A stretch of DNA of 64,000 bases from Cristatella mucedo (GCA_009760855.2 WPIO01000099.1:565501-629500), one strand, 5' to 3'. Positions 1-10,054 are shown, counted from the stretch's first letter. The notes: generated by a model from the letters alone, not told the origin. Translations and numbers: made by a program.

Positions 1-65
1 TTACTTATTATCTTATTTTTTATATTATATGTATTATTATCTTATCTGCATAACTTATTTTGTAG

Positions 66-963
66 CTCAGCAAACTCCACTGTTCCGCTGTCGTTTGGCC
101 CAGCGTCTGGCAGCTGGCAGTACCCTCACCGCTGCTTGGACGTGGCTGTCACAGACGAAGGCACTCTGCTAGTGGCTGCTCTCCAGGACGGACTGAAGGA
201 GTGCGACCCGAGCGGGAAGGAGCTGCACTGCTGGAGGCCAACAGTGAAAAGACCAGGAGGAGGAGACGACACCGTCCGCACAGTGGACGTGCCAGATGAC
301 GGTCGAGCGGCTGTTGGCTTGACTGCTTCGAAGTTCGTCGCGCTGCTGCGACGCTGCTCTGCCTGCGACGGTGCCTGGCTCGAAGACAAGCGTGTCGCTG
401 TGCTGCAGTCACCTGCGAGGCGACTGTCCGTCAACGGTGACCTCCTAGCTGCATGTGAGGATAGACTAAACAGTGAAACTAACAGCTGGCGGGCTGGCCC
501 TCAGCTGGTGCTCGTGAAACTGTGCTGCGGTGCAGAGCTGTACCGACGAGAGCTGGAGTACGACATAGTCAGCGTTGCAGTAACGGCTCAAATAGTCGTC
601 ACATCCAGCGACAGTAAAGTCAAGCTCAGCGATGGGAGAGAGAAGTATTTGGTGGACGGCTACAGTCACTCTGGCGACAGACTCTGGCGACACGAGCCAA
701 GCAACAAGGTCATGGACGTCTGCCTTCAGCCATTTGGACGCGTGCTCTACCTGGCTGTGTGTGGCAACAATGTTGTGACGGCCATCAGAATCGACGACGG
801 TCAGCACGTGAAGGAAGTCTTAGCATGTGGCAGCCATGCAGTAAAAGGACTGTACGCTCTGTCGCTGGCTAAAGGAAAGCAGAGCTTCCTAGCGGTCAAT
901 AGCAGAGATGAAAACGGCGATCCATGTAAAGTGACCGTCTACCCAGTCAGCTGCTCCACATGA
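66..963 (+). CDS. Terminal exon of an unrecognised, possibly beta-propeller protein
   Basis: An open frame runs from the left edge region to a TGA at 961-963. No ATG supports a start near position 136, so this is more likely a 3'-terminal exon entered through a splice acceptor (TTTGTAG at about 59-65 or CTCAG at 66-70). GC-rich codon use contrasts strongly with the AT-rich virus that follows. The roughly 290 codons contain spaced hydrophobic strand-like stretches, for example LDVAVTDEGTLLVAA, KLSDGREKYLVDGYSHSG and VMDVCLQPFGRVLYLAVC. These resemble blades of a WD40/NHL-like propeller, but I cannot name a family. A plausible AATAAA polyadenylation signal lies near 1111. The upstream exons lie outside the window. 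Confidence 0.6.
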
Positions 964-1442
964 TAATGATTAGTGATTTTTGAGTAGATTAACATATTAT
1001 GTATATTATATATTGGGTTTAGTCTTGCATAATATATTTGCTACACTCGTGCACTTGTATTTTTGACGATACTAGTTTTATGTACTGTTGTGGGACAGCT
1101 GGCTGCTGATAATAAATAAGCGGTTTAATGCATTTAATGCATTTGATAATAAATAAGCGGTTTAGTACATTCTTGTTCATTCTAAATTAGCGACCTGGTG
1201 AAGTCAACAAGCACTTAGTTGAGCTCCGTCAGCCGCATGTGTTCTGTTTATTACAGTTGCTAAAATGATCCTGATTTGCTTCTGACACGAGTCGTTTATT
1301 GCCGTACTTTATCCTGCTATCCTTTGTCCATTAAATAAAATATAGTCGCAGCATGCCTTCCTAATGTTGGATGCCTTAAAACTTGATATGATGTTTATTG
1401 CAATCAATCAAGATTTCAAGCCTGAAACCATCAAATTTTTGC
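964..1442. other. 3' flank of the first gene, no gene seen
   Basis: AT-rich non-coding sequence. It holds AATAAA-type signals near 1111, 1147 and 1333. A short direct duplication is visible: GATAATAAATAAGCGGTTTA occurs near 1107 and again near 1145. The viral sequence begins at about 1443. Confidence 0.5.
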
Positions 1443-1572
1443 TATAACACGATCAGAAAAAGCACTATCAGCATTTGACTCAAAAAGGTATTGGTTAGAC
1501 TGGAATTCATAGTTACTCCTACGGTCACTGTAGGATAAAAGAGTCTGCAGGTCGTTGTAAATCTTGTAATAT
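1443..1572 (+). pseudogene. Viral coding scrap, possibly the C-terminus of a protein-primed DNA polymerase B
   Basis: About 43 codons can be read in two frames (one shift near 1506). They contain AFDSKRYWLDWN and then YGHCRIKESAGRCKSC. The order KRY..., then a YGH motif, just before the stop is reminiscent of the extreme C-terminus of protein-primed family B polymerases of Polintons and linear plasmids. This is a tentative memory-based match. No palm motifs are present in the window, so the rest of such a gene is missing. The next gene starts 8 bp downstream behind a TATAG motif, as elsewhere in the element. Confidence 0.3.
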
Positions 1573-1580
1573 TAGTATAG

Positions 1581-1706
1581 ATGCCAAAAAGAAAGATTAA
1601 AAATACTAAACCATTACCAGTAAAGAGAGTTGGATTTTCAGATGAAAAGAAAAAGAAAGATGATAAAAAACTAGTTGATATACAAGAAGAAGTAATAATA
1701 ATATAA
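1581..1706 (+). pseudogene. Small lysine-rich viral protein, 3' end cut by a LINE
   Basis: Starts with ATG directly after AGTATAG, the element's start motif. The visible part begins MPKRKIKNTKPLPVKR and continues with a KKKKDDKK cluster, so it is strongly basic with a nuclear-localisation-like N-terminus. After about 41 codons the frame ends inside the ATA repeat tail of the LINE-B copy inserted from 1700. The original length is therefore unknown. A DNA-binding or core-protein role is possible but not shown. Confidence 0.45.
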
Positions 1707-3341
1707 TAATAATATTGCACTTGATAAAGCGCCTTCAGAGAACTTAATCTCTTTTGAGGCGCTTTACATTTGCTGCAAAGTGAAATGCAATTGAATGTTA
1801 AGTAAAATCATGCTTGAAAAACGAACAAAATTAATAATATGGTTAAGGGTCACATGCACAGGGTCAGCATGCAAATGTGGTTAGTGGCAGCATGCACAGT
1901 GTCAGCACTCATAAGCACATCAAGGACGAATCACAACGACCCACTAAATGCTGTCCTAAATAGGTGGGTTTTCAAGTTTCTTTTAAATGGGGTCAGGTCA
2001 TGGGATGTTCTGACGCAGGTCGGGAGGGAGTTCCAGGCTTTGGGAGCATACGAGCTAAATGCACGGTCTCCAAAGGATTTAAGGTTTGTACGAGGTATTT
2101 CCAGACTGTTGGATTCCGAGAAGCCGGTGGTACGATGCTTGGCCTGATGGGGTAGTATATCTGAAAGATAGGCTGGAGCCATAGAATGAAGAGACCTAAA
2201 AGTGAGCGAAAAAACCTTGAAGTCAATCCGTTGCCTCACTGGTAGCCAGTGCAGGTCGGCGAGAAGTGGAGTAATGTGGCAACTGCGACGCTCACGACAG
2301 ACAAGCCTAGCTGCAGAGTTTTGCACCAGCTGCAATCGCCTGATCGCACATACTGGTAGGCCAGTAAGCTGTGAGTTGCAGAAGTCGAGACGGGATGTCA
2401 CGAATGCATGGACCAACTTGGATGTGGTATCCTTATCTAAACACGCCCTAATTTTAGCAATGTTATGAAGCTGAAAATAGGCAGATTTGACGGTGGAGCT
2501 GATATGGTCGTCTAACGAGAGATCGCATTGGAATATGACACCTAGATTTCGAGCTGATTCAACTGGAGATATGCTGGCAGAGCCAATTTTGAGAGTCAGC
2601 CTTTCCAATCTCTGGATCACACTGGATTTGCCCATAACTAGTAATTTAGTTTAATCATCGTTTAGTTTTAGAAAATTTGCTGCCATCCATGTGCGGATGT
2701 CATCAATGCATGCAGCAAGTGAGTTGAGAGAATTTGAGGCGCTCGAAGGCTGGGAGGGATCAAAGCAAAGGTACAACTGAGTGTCATCCGCAAAGAAGTG
2801 AAAGCCTAGATTGTGCTTGGCAATCACATCATCAAGAGGGAGGGTATAAACCGTGAAAAGGACCGGACCTAGCACAGAGCCCTGAGGTACTCCATATTTT
2901 AGAGGTACTTCAGATGATCTTTGTCCATTCACGTCAATACTCTGGAGTCTCCCACTGAGATCGGACCTGAACCACTGCAGAGCTGTGCCAGTGATGCCCA
3001 GACGAGATGAGAGGTGCTCTAGAAGTACTTTGTGATCGATGGTATCAAAAGCTGCCGAAAGATCGAGCAAAACAAGAAGAGACACTCTACCCATGTCTGC
3101 ATTCCTAAGTAGGTCGTCGTATACCCTAAGAAATACTGACTCTGTGGAGTGAATAGCTCTAAAGCCAGACTGGAACTTACTAGCAAGGTTTGAGGCTTCA
3201 ATATAGGAGTTTAGCTGATCGGCCACGACCCGTTCCAGTGTCTTTGATAGGAATGGTAGAAGGGAGACTGGGCGGTAGTTGCTTAAGTTCTCTTGGTCTA
3301 GTGTAGCTTTCTTGAGTAAAGGCCTGACTACAGCTTTTTTA
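1700..3341 (-). mobile_element. LINE family B copy B1, 5'-truncated
   Basis: Reverse-oriented L2/CR1-type LINE. The 3' end (1700-1780) has the ATT-type repeat tail and the conserved AAAGCGCC...GGCGCTTT stem-loop. Reverse transcriptase sequence is read on the minus strand: [20 protein letters not shown] and [12 protein letters not shown] (intact catalytic DD). It is interrupted by a stop near 2650, so it is dead. The 5' end is truncated at about 3341 within the RT N-terminal region. It inserted into the small basic viral gene at 1581. Confidence 0.9.
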
Positions 3342-3359
3342 TAGAAATATAAGTTTATT

Positions 3360-3364
3360 TGTGT

Positions 3365-3395
<31 letters not shown>

Positions 3396-3425
3396 TATAT
3401 TTGATTATTATTTATTTATTAGGTT
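3360..3425. repeat. TTTA microsatellite in AT-rich viral flank
   Basis: Imperfect TATT/TTTA repeats between the LINE-B copy and the next viral gene. The stretch 3342-3507 otherwise shows no coding potential. It begins with TATAGAAATATAAG, which looks like a decayed copy of the element's start motif. Confidence 0.7.
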
Positions 3426-3507
3426 TTTTGTAGGAATTTAAGTAGAAATATACGAGTCAATGGAGAAATTTAATATGTATTAACAAAATTATTTTTACTA
3501 TTATAGG

Positions 3508-4084
3508 ATGGATCCCAAAGAAATCAATATTACCAGTTCTGATAGTGAGTCAGAGTATTCAGAGGATTAAATCGATGACCCTGATTATCAAATGGAAACA
3601 GAATCTGAATCTGAGTCTTACGAGTCTGAAGCTTCATCTTACGAGTTGATTCGGCCTTGATGTGTTTATGCGTGCTGACATTGTGCATAGGTCCCAGTGA
3701 TTCGTCCTAGATGTGCTTATGCGTGCTGACACTGTGCATGCTGCTAACCACATTCGCATGCTGACCCTCTGCATGTCACCCCTAACCATATTATTCATTT
3801 TGTTTGTTTTTCAAGCATGATTTTACTTACCATTCAATTGCATTTCACTTTGCTGCAAATGTAAAGCGCCTAGAGAGAGATTAAGTTCTCTGAGGGCGGT
3901 TTATCAAGTGAATTATTATTATTATTATTATTATTATTAAATTGAATCAGATTCTGATGAAGAGGTAGATCGAGAAGAATTTCTATTTGGTAAACAATAC
4001 GAAGATCTCACTGGTGAGGAGGTAAAAGCATATGAAGAGTATCTTGAATTGCTAATAGATAGCTCTGCAGGCGAAGAGATTTAA
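3508..4084 (+). pseudogene. Acidic viral protein split by a LINE-B fragment
   Basis: Starts with ATG behind ATTATAGG. The first part reads MDPKEINITSSDSESEYSED and then, after an in-frame TAA, a run rich in Glu, Ser and Asp up to about 3645. A LINE-B 3' fragment (3646-3943) then interrupts it. An acidic frame resumes after the LINE (IESDSDEEVDREEFLFGKQY...) and ends at a TAA at 4082-4084. The composition is extremely acidic and probably disordered. No function is recognised. Next to the lysine-rich gene at 1581 it may be a regulatory or packaging partner, but this is conjecture. Confidence 0.5.
3646..3943 (+). mobile_element. LINE-B 3'-end fragment B2
   Basis: About 300 bp of the family B 3' untranslated end, with the TAAAGCGCCTAGAGAGAGATT stem-loop and a (TTA)n tail at 3921-3943. 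The first about 45 bp (GATTCGGCCTTGATGTG...) are repeated with variants immediately downstream (GATTCGTCCTAGATGTG...). This implies a small 5' duplication during or after insertion. Confidence 0.85.
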
Positions 4085-4113
4085 TTTCAATTAAATAAAA
4101 TTTTATTTTCATA

Positions 4114-4121
4114 CATAGAAA
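4114..4121 (+). promoter_or_regulatory. Viral start motif CATAGAAA-ATG
   Basis: A TATAG-like motif directly abutting the ATG at 4122, as at most other genes of the element. Confidence 0.5.
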
Positions 4122-4397
4122 ATGTATGTCTCAAGGATTTTAAGTTGTGAACAACCTAGAGAAATGGCAGTTAAGATCTGTCTTCAAAAACTTAAAGGTC
4201 AAGATCAACGTGTAGTTAAACACTCACTAGACAAACTCATTCCGGATATTGATAGTTCTTATATTAGTATTCTTATAGATATATGCGATACATGTGACAA
4301 ACTAATGGAAAGTCGTAGTAAGATAAATGAGATGCTTGAAGAGGCAAATAAAAAATCTAAAACACCAAAAACAAAACCAGGAGTAGTGATTAATTAA
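4122..4397 (+). CDS. Unknown viral protein of 91 residues
   Basis: Intact short frame starting at the motif-marked ATG and ending with TAA. It begins MYVSRILSCEQPREM and has a mostly helical, charged composition with four Cys and a lysine-rich tail (KKSKTPKTKPG). No family is recognised. It is in the same reading frame as the next gene (300 bp start to start), separated only by TAA and the TAG of the next start motif. Either two short genes or one formerly longer frame is possible. The intervening motif favours two. Confidence 0.5.
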   Translation: MYVSRILSCEQPREMAVKICLQKLKGQDQRVVKHSLDKLIPDIDSSYISILIDICDTCDKLMESRSKINEMLEEANKKSKTPKTKPGVVIN

Positions 4398-4413
4398 ACA
4401 AACATTATAAGTA

Positions 4414-4421
4414 ATATATAG
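4414..4421 (+). promoter_or_regulatory. Viral start motif ATATATAG-ATG
   Basis: A clean TATATAG directly abutting the ATG at 4422. Confidence 0.55.
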
Positions 4422-4673
4422 ATGGACGTAAGAATATTAATAATTAAATGTTGCAAACAAACTTTGGATGTTTTAAAATATATACATGATAGAAAATTTA
4501 GTTCTTATAAATTTCATGATTTCATTTTAACATTGAATGATTCACAGATTACTTCACTTTTTTATATTTGTAATGAAAGTGAGAGATTAGATGAAGAACT
4601 TACGAAATACAGTGATTCTTGTTTAAATAATAGAAAAGCAATTTATAATCTACAAGAGAGTTTCGTTTTGTAA
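4422..4673 (+). CDS. Unknown viral protein of 83 residues
   Basis: Intact short frame behind a perfect ATATATAG motif. It begins MDVRILIIKCCKQTLDVLKY. The composition is helical with Cys, Tyr and acidic residues. No signal peptide or membrane segment is evident, and no family is recognised. It resembles its upstream neighbour in size and style, so the two may be related small early or regulatory genes. Confidence 0.5.
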   Translation: MDVRILIIKCCKQTLDVLKYIHDRKFSSYKFHDFILTLNDSQITSLFYICNESERLDEELTKYSDSCLNNRKAIYNLQESFVL

Positions 4674-4718
4674 TTATGATTTTTCTTTAATGTTTGCGTG
4701 TATTTTATTTTTTTATTC

Positions 4719-4729
4719 TTATATAGGAA
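4719..4729 (+). promoter_or_regulatory. Viral start motif TTATATAGGAA-ATG
   Basis: TATATAG 3 bp before the ATG at 4730. It marks a start upstream of the longest open stretch of the following gene. Confidence 0.5.
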
Positions 4730-5198
4730 ATGGAAGCCGTTACTGATCTCAGTCTCTTGCAACTTCTGCATTGGCACTTAAATCTCACGTTGATTATCTT
4801 ACGTTGGATCAAGAATGACAGAATACGACGAGCAACAACTCGATTCTGATATTTCAGAGATGACTGATGCATCTGTTAAGAAATTCTATCTTGATGAAGC
4901 AGATGTTGAAGCACAAAAGATTATTACTGCAGGTCAAATTGAAGTTCTATCAGATCTTGAGTCAAGGGTTAGATCTAAAGTCGATGCTTTACTCGATGAT
5001 CCTAGTGAAATTGCTGATTATGCAACTTGGATTGCAACACAACTTCCATCAATGTCTACAATCATATCTGGAGTATCTGGCATTAAACCTGATATCACTG
5101 GAATTTTTAAAGATGAGTGTTACGCAGTTCTACCAAGTATTACTGATGGTAAGAGTGCAAAACAAAAAGCTGCTGAGGCAGCACTAGAACAAGTGTAG
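4730..5198 (+). pseudogene. Unknown acidic viral protein, frameshifted near its start
   Basis: The motif-marked ATG at 4730 opens a frame that shifts by indels before about 4815. From there 127 codons run uninterrupted to the TAG at 5196-5198. The long part starts MTEYDEQQLDSDISEMTD, is acidic at first, has a hydrophobic middle (ATWIATQLPSMSTIISG), and ends with an Ala/Glu/Lys helix. No family is recognised. The breaks show it no longer makes its full-length product. Confidence 0.45.
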
Positions 5199-5246
5199 TT
5201 TAATTCATTTAAATAAATATAAAAACAAATATAAATATAAAAAACA

Positions 5247-5257
5247 ATATATAGAAG
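5247..5257 (+). promoter_or_regulatory. Viral start motif ATATATAGAAG-ATG
   Basis: A TATATAG motif 3 bp upstream of the ATG at 5258. Confidence 0.55.
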
Positions 5258-5693
5258 ATGAACATCGAGACAAGAAGTAAAGACTGTCTTGAAGAAGCAC
5301 AAGGGCAACAGCATTCAAACTTTAAAATCTGTTCCTATCCAATGGGTATAATAGAAGACATCAGATCAACTCTGTTAGATGCTGTAAAACTAGTATTAGA
5401 ATATAAAGCACTTAGAATTAATTAATCTGATCCGAAAATAGCAAATATATTTGCTAAAGTTAGAGATGGTTCATTCTTTGAAGAGTTCCGTAAAGACTTA
5501 AAAATAGAAAAAATAAATAGTATGAGATCTGGAGCTTACTCTATAAAATAGAACTAACTAAACAAATGAAAGAAGAAGGAAAGAGTTTTGATACACCTGA
5601 AGAATTGATTAAAGGGATTGGATTGGAAGATTGAAACTTTAGGATCTTCAGGTAGGCCACTATCAAGATTAGGATCATATCCCGCTGTAGTAG
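5258..5693 (+). pseudogene. Unknown viral gene with several breaks, cut by LINE-A
   Basis: Motif-marked ATG. The frame begins MNIETRSKDCLEEAQGQQ. It meets an in-frame TAA near 5424, changes frame near 5540 and again near 5630, and remains codable up to the LINE-A junction at about 5694. The composition is charged and helical (KIELTKQMKEEGKSFDTPEE). No family is recognised. The continuation on the far side of the LINE cannot be identified, perhaps because the following segment is inverted (see findings). Confidence 0.4.
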
Positions 5694-7127
5694 TAATGCA
5701 ATGTAATGCATCTCCGTATGTAACTCCACAAAGTCACAAAGACTATGTGGGTGTTACGCAGGAGAGTTTTGTATAGCCCACTCACACCCTAAGCGGCTTT
5801 CGGTACGCATTCGGTAGCCAACACACTTCGTCTCACGCAACAAAGAGAAAGTGGGAAGCATAGCAGAGTCAGGAGAGCAGTTGAGGTAGTGAGTAGCATA
5901 GAAGTAGCAGCTCAGGACCGCTGAAAAGGATGTGACATAGTCGGCAGTAGGAGAGTAGTTGTCATTGCGCAAGAATTGTGGAAGCGAGTTCCAGAGACTA
6001 GGACCTGCAGAGCTAAAGCTTCTGTTGCCAACTGTCTTTAAGCGGAGGAATGGGACAGCTAATTTATTGTCCACACAGGACCTGAGGGCACGGACAGGCT
6101 GAAACTGGTGCAGCAGTTCAGCTAGGTACGAATGAGCCAAACCGTTGCGGGCCTTGTGGGTCAGCGTAAGAACTTTGCTCTGTATCCTTGGTCAACCGGC
6201 AACCATCCTAGCTCTTTCAGCAATGGAGACACGTGCTCAAACCGCTGGGACTTGAATACCAGCCTTGCAGCCATATTCGTAGTCCGCTGTAGTGGCATAA
6301 TAGCTTTCTTTCGCAGCCCAGCCAAAAGGGAATTACAATAATCAAGCCGAGACAGAACTAAAGAGCTAGTTAAATTTTTTACAAGCCACTGTGGGAGACA
6401 GCTCCTAATATTGGATAGGGATCGGATGTGATGGCTAGCTGTAGAGGCAGTCTTCTGAATGAAGCTTTTGAAATCGATGCAGCTGTCGAACACGACACCT
6501 AGATTACGAGCACGTGGTGAAGGTCGCACAATAGCATCACCTATTAGAACAGCAAAGCCTTTTAATCCAGCCACACGCTTAGGGTGTCCTATGAGCATCA
6601 GTTCGGTTTCATCGTCATTTAATTTCAGGAAGTTTTCCGACATCCAGGATCGAATATCGGCAAGGCAAGCATTCAGTTTTTCAGTTGCTGCAGCAGATTC
6701 GGCCGGTTTAAATGACAAATACAACTGAGTATCTTCAGCATAGAAGTGATATCCTATTCCATGGGCCTTAATCACTTTTCCCAGAGGTTGTGTATAAATG
6801 GAGAACAGCGAGGGACCAAGTACAGACCCTTGAGGGACTCCACAGGTGACCCTTCTCATGTCTGAGACCTGACCCCCACACGACACGGATTGAACACGAT
6901 CAGACAAGTATGATTTAAACCACGCCAGTGCTTCGTCTGCCAGACCGATCGTTGTTCTCAATCGTTCAAGCATAACTTCGTGATCGATGGTGTCGAAGGC
7001 AGCAGACATATCTAGCAGAGCTAGGGCAGTGACATTCCCGTCGTCGTTGCCACGTAGAATGTCATTGTTAACACGTAGGAGAGCAGTTTCAGTAGAGTGT
7101 AGCCTCTTGAACCCTGATTGAAATGTG
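5694..7127 (-). mobile_element. LINE family A copy A1, 5'-truncated
   Basis: Reverse-oriented LINE encoding the RT from the AAFDTIDHE block to its C-terminus. The catalytic motif reads YAEDTQLY instead of YADD. The frame is broken near 6160, between the RT thumb and the C-terminal part. The 3' end has CGGAGATGCATTACATTGC-like short repeats. The 5' break is at CATTTCAATCAGG in sense orientation (about 7127). It lies inside the virus. Confidence 0.9.
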
Positions 7128-7140
7128 TTGTAGGAGTATA

Positions 7141-8183
7141 TTCTACTCCATTAACTAACAAAATTTCGATATAATCCAAATCTCTTGGAGTTGAAACAGT
7201 ACCATAATTTAGAATAGGATAATTAATGTTGAATGAAATTGTTTTTTAAGAACGATCTTCAGGAATACTAACACTATTTATAGAGTCACTCATTGTTAAC
7301 ATATAATTTCCCTCAACATAATAATAGTGTAGATTGAGTAAAGTAGATGAATAATAGTTTGGAGAATAAAATCTGTAGTTTTAGTTTATAAATATTTTAT
7401 CACCACTATTTATTTCAATTTTACTTATAGAATATGATGCAAATGCACTTTTCTAATTTATTTTAGTTCTATGATCATCTTTTGTTGCAAAGAAATAATC
7501 TTAAAGAAACCTGTTAAATACTCTATAAGTAGTTTTGCTATCAATATAATTATTTCTCATAAAAACAGCAGAATTAATATCTTTTATTTTGATTTGTATT
7601 CTTGAATACACTGGTTTTTTATGTTAACATCTGATAGCTTTGCTTAAACTTGTTGAGCATTAGTAGAAGAAAAATATGATTGTGATGGAGATCCAATATT
7701 ATTTACACTGTTTACAGTCAAATCTCCACAATATTTAATAAAACGTGTACTACCAATATTATTAGAAATATATGGATAATTTTCACATTTTAAATAAAAA
7801 TGATGAAGGAATTTAAAAGGAATTAAATCGTTTGGTCCATAACAATTAAATTTGGGTTCATTTCTTCTCATTATTAATTTTACAACACTTAAGCTTCCAC
7901 TCATTCTTACAGGTCGCATATACCTATCTAGTTTTGTATTAACGTATTTTCTTGTTGCAACATCTCTTCCGTTATCGGGATCTGATATCCTTACAAGTTG
8001 TTTTTTTGAGTTTGCAGGTAAATTACCTGTTATATGTTGATCTGAATCTTTCCTTAGATAATTGTTATCAGCAAATGATTTATTAACTGCTTCTAATCAA
8101 TCAACTGTTTCACCAACATTTATTATTTTATTTGAATCAAAGTTCAATGTTCCATTTATTTCTAATTCTTTTCTAGAAAGCAT
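7141..8183 (-). pseudogene. Viral fibre-like protein 2 with phage tail-fibre type repeats
   Basis: ATG at 8183, with TATATAG about 15 bp upstream on the minus strand. The N-terminal part has two units of a pattern ending in KSFADN and RKYVNT, preceded by NKIINVGE and LVRISDPDNGRDVAT. This is the N(I/L)xxPxxxxDAxxKxYVD repeat typical of phage and viral fibre proteins. The rest is a beta-rich region with many Tyr, Asn and Ser. In-frame stops occur near 8096, 7648, 7507, 7463, 7385 and 7248, with a frameshift near 7600. The 3' end is cut by LINE A1. It was probably a receptor-binding or appendage protein of the virion. Compare fibre 1 at 22979. Confidence 0.55.
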
Positions 8184-8185
8184 TT

Positions 8186-8515
8186 TTATGATATTGCTAT
8201 ATAAACAGTAACAGTTATTGTGTTACCAAATAAATCTTGTGTGCAGTAAATCGGTGAAAAATCAATTTCTATTATTTTATCTGAATTAAGAATGAATCTT
8301 CCAAATAATTGAAATGATTGACTCGAACTTATTCCACTTGGAGGAAGAGGAATAAGCATTCTTGGTTTACCATCTGGAGATATATATGTTGCCGAAATTA
8401 CAAATAAACCTCTTGAAATAGGTCTTTTCATTTCATCAGAAGGATTAAGAAATAGTCCTTGATACACTGTTCCATTAAATGTTATTTGACTTATTGTAGT
8501 TGCATTCAATGTTAT
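8186..8515 (-). pseudogene. C-terminal part of a viral beta-rich protein, possibly a fibre head
   Basis: About 107 open codons end at a stop that overlaps the start motif region of fibre 2. The sequence is beta-rich (RGLFVISATYISPDGKPRML; FGNTITVTVYIAIS) with no Cys cluster or membrane segment. The 5' part is lost at the LINE-A junction at 8520. Its position directly before fibre 2 on the same strand suggests a structural or fibre-cluster role. No family is recognised. Confidence 0.4.
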
Positions 8516-8520
8516 TCTTA

Positions 8521-9150
8521 GGCTGGGCTGCCAAAGATAGCTATTATGCCACTACAGCGGACTATGAATATGGCTGCAAGGCTGGTCTTCAAGTCCCAGT
8601 GGTTTGAGCACGTGTCTCTTTTGCTAAAAGAGCTAGGATGGTTGCCGGTTGAGCAAAGTATACTGAGCAAAGTTCTTACGCTGACCCACAAGGCCCGCCA
8701 CGGCTTGGCTCCTTCATACCTAGCTGAACTGCTGCGCCAGTTTCAGCCTGTTCGCGCCCTCAGGTCCTGTGTGGACAATAAACTAGCTGTCCCATTCCTC
8801 TGCTTAAAGACAGTTGGCTACAGAAGCTTTAGCTCTGCAGGTCCTAGACTGTGGAACTCGCTTCCACAATTCTTACGCAACGACAACTACTCTCCAACTG
8901 CCGACTATGTCACATCCTTTTCAGCGGTCCTGAGCTGCTACTTCTATGCTACTCACTACCTCAACTGCTCTCCTGACTGTGCTATGCTTCCCACTTTCTC
9001 TTTGTTGCGTGAGACGAAGTCTGTTGGGTACCGAATGCGTACCGAAAGCCGCTTAGGCTGTGAGTGCGCTACACAAAACTCTCCTGCGTAACACCCACAT
9101 GGTCTTTGTGACTTTGTGGAGTTACAGACGGAGATACATTACATTACATA
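8521..9150 (+). mobile_element. LINE family A copy A2, 3' part
   Basis: Forward-oriented 3' portion of family A. It is open for about 180 codons ([18 protein letters not shown]... to the C-terminus) and ends with GGAGATACATTACATTACAT. It is in opposite orientation to copy A1, so the two flank 7128-8520 as inverted repeats. Confidence 0.9.
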
Positions 9151-9998
9151 GTGGATTTACAGGATTAGTTGATCTATCTTTATTTATAAAAGGAATAGTA
9201 GATGATATTTCTTTTGGTAAATATGGACAATTGTTTTGTAAGGCAATGTCAGATAAAAACAAGGATTGCAAAAGATGATTGAATCTTTAGAAATAGGTCA
9301 TACAATTAATGATGTATTACTTATAGCAGAAAAAGATAATTATCCTTGGCAGTGGAATCAAAACCAAAACTGAAGTGAAGTGCTTGGTCAAAAAGTTAAT
9401 TGGGATGCTACACAGTTAGACCCTTAAATCCTGGTCAAAGAATTTCTTAGAAGTAAGGTCTGGCGGTTTTCTTCCTGCTATTCCTGCTATTGTTATTGCA
9501 ATTGCTGCTGCAGTGGGAGCAGCTGGAATTATGCTGCTTTCAATTAGCTGTCGCTGCTGTTGCTGGTCTAAATAAAGAAAATAGTGGACGAGACTATGTT
9601 TACTAGTAAAGCACCACCTATGAAGACAAAGGAGCAAAATTGAATGCACTAACTTTACAAAGTGAAAGATTAAGAAATGCAATTGTAGAAGCAATTAATT
9701 CAGTAATTGATATTGATTTATCCGGTAAAGTGCAAAAATCGGAAGTAAAGAATCGATTGGATTACATAAAAAAGGAAGAAACCTAGTAGAGAACGGAGGT
9801 GTGGGTTATTCACCAGAAGTAAAAAACGCAATAAAACAAGTTGAAGCAAGTAAAGTTGGTTGTATGAAGACATGCGACTATAAAATTGAAAGTCAAATGT
9901 TACTTAGTATTCTGTATGCGCGTGGTGCAAGTACTGAAGAAATTGATAGAGAAGTTAAATATTTACTTAGTGAGTTGAAGAAGCGATGCAGTAATTAG
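9151..9998 (+). pseudogene. Viral structural protein with a hydrophobic GGFLPAI segment
   Basis: Coding traces run from the LINE junction (GLVDLSLFIKGIVDDISFGK) through several frame changes near 9275, 9400-9460, 9540 and 9650, with in-frame stops. They end at a TAG at 9996-9998. At about 9455-9540 a hydrophobic stretch reads SGGFLPAIPAIVIAIAAAVG. Gly-rich hydrophobic segments introduced by GGFL are common in membrane-active or core minor virion proteins of Polinton-like viruses. The last 70 codons (GYSPEVKNAIKQVEASKVGC to KKRCSN) are open and helical with Cys residues. It may be one gene or two. The function is inferred only from the hydrophobic segment and the neighbourhood. Confidence 0.4.
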
Positions 9999-10054
9999 AA
10001 TTCTGAATATCGAACAAGTTTGTTATCATCTGTTAACGTGTATGTGAAATTAAG

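Noticed and set aside
1442-1720. A minus-strand membrane-like frame of 92 codons
   Set aside because: Shadow of the AT-rich plus-strand viral genes and of the LINE tail.
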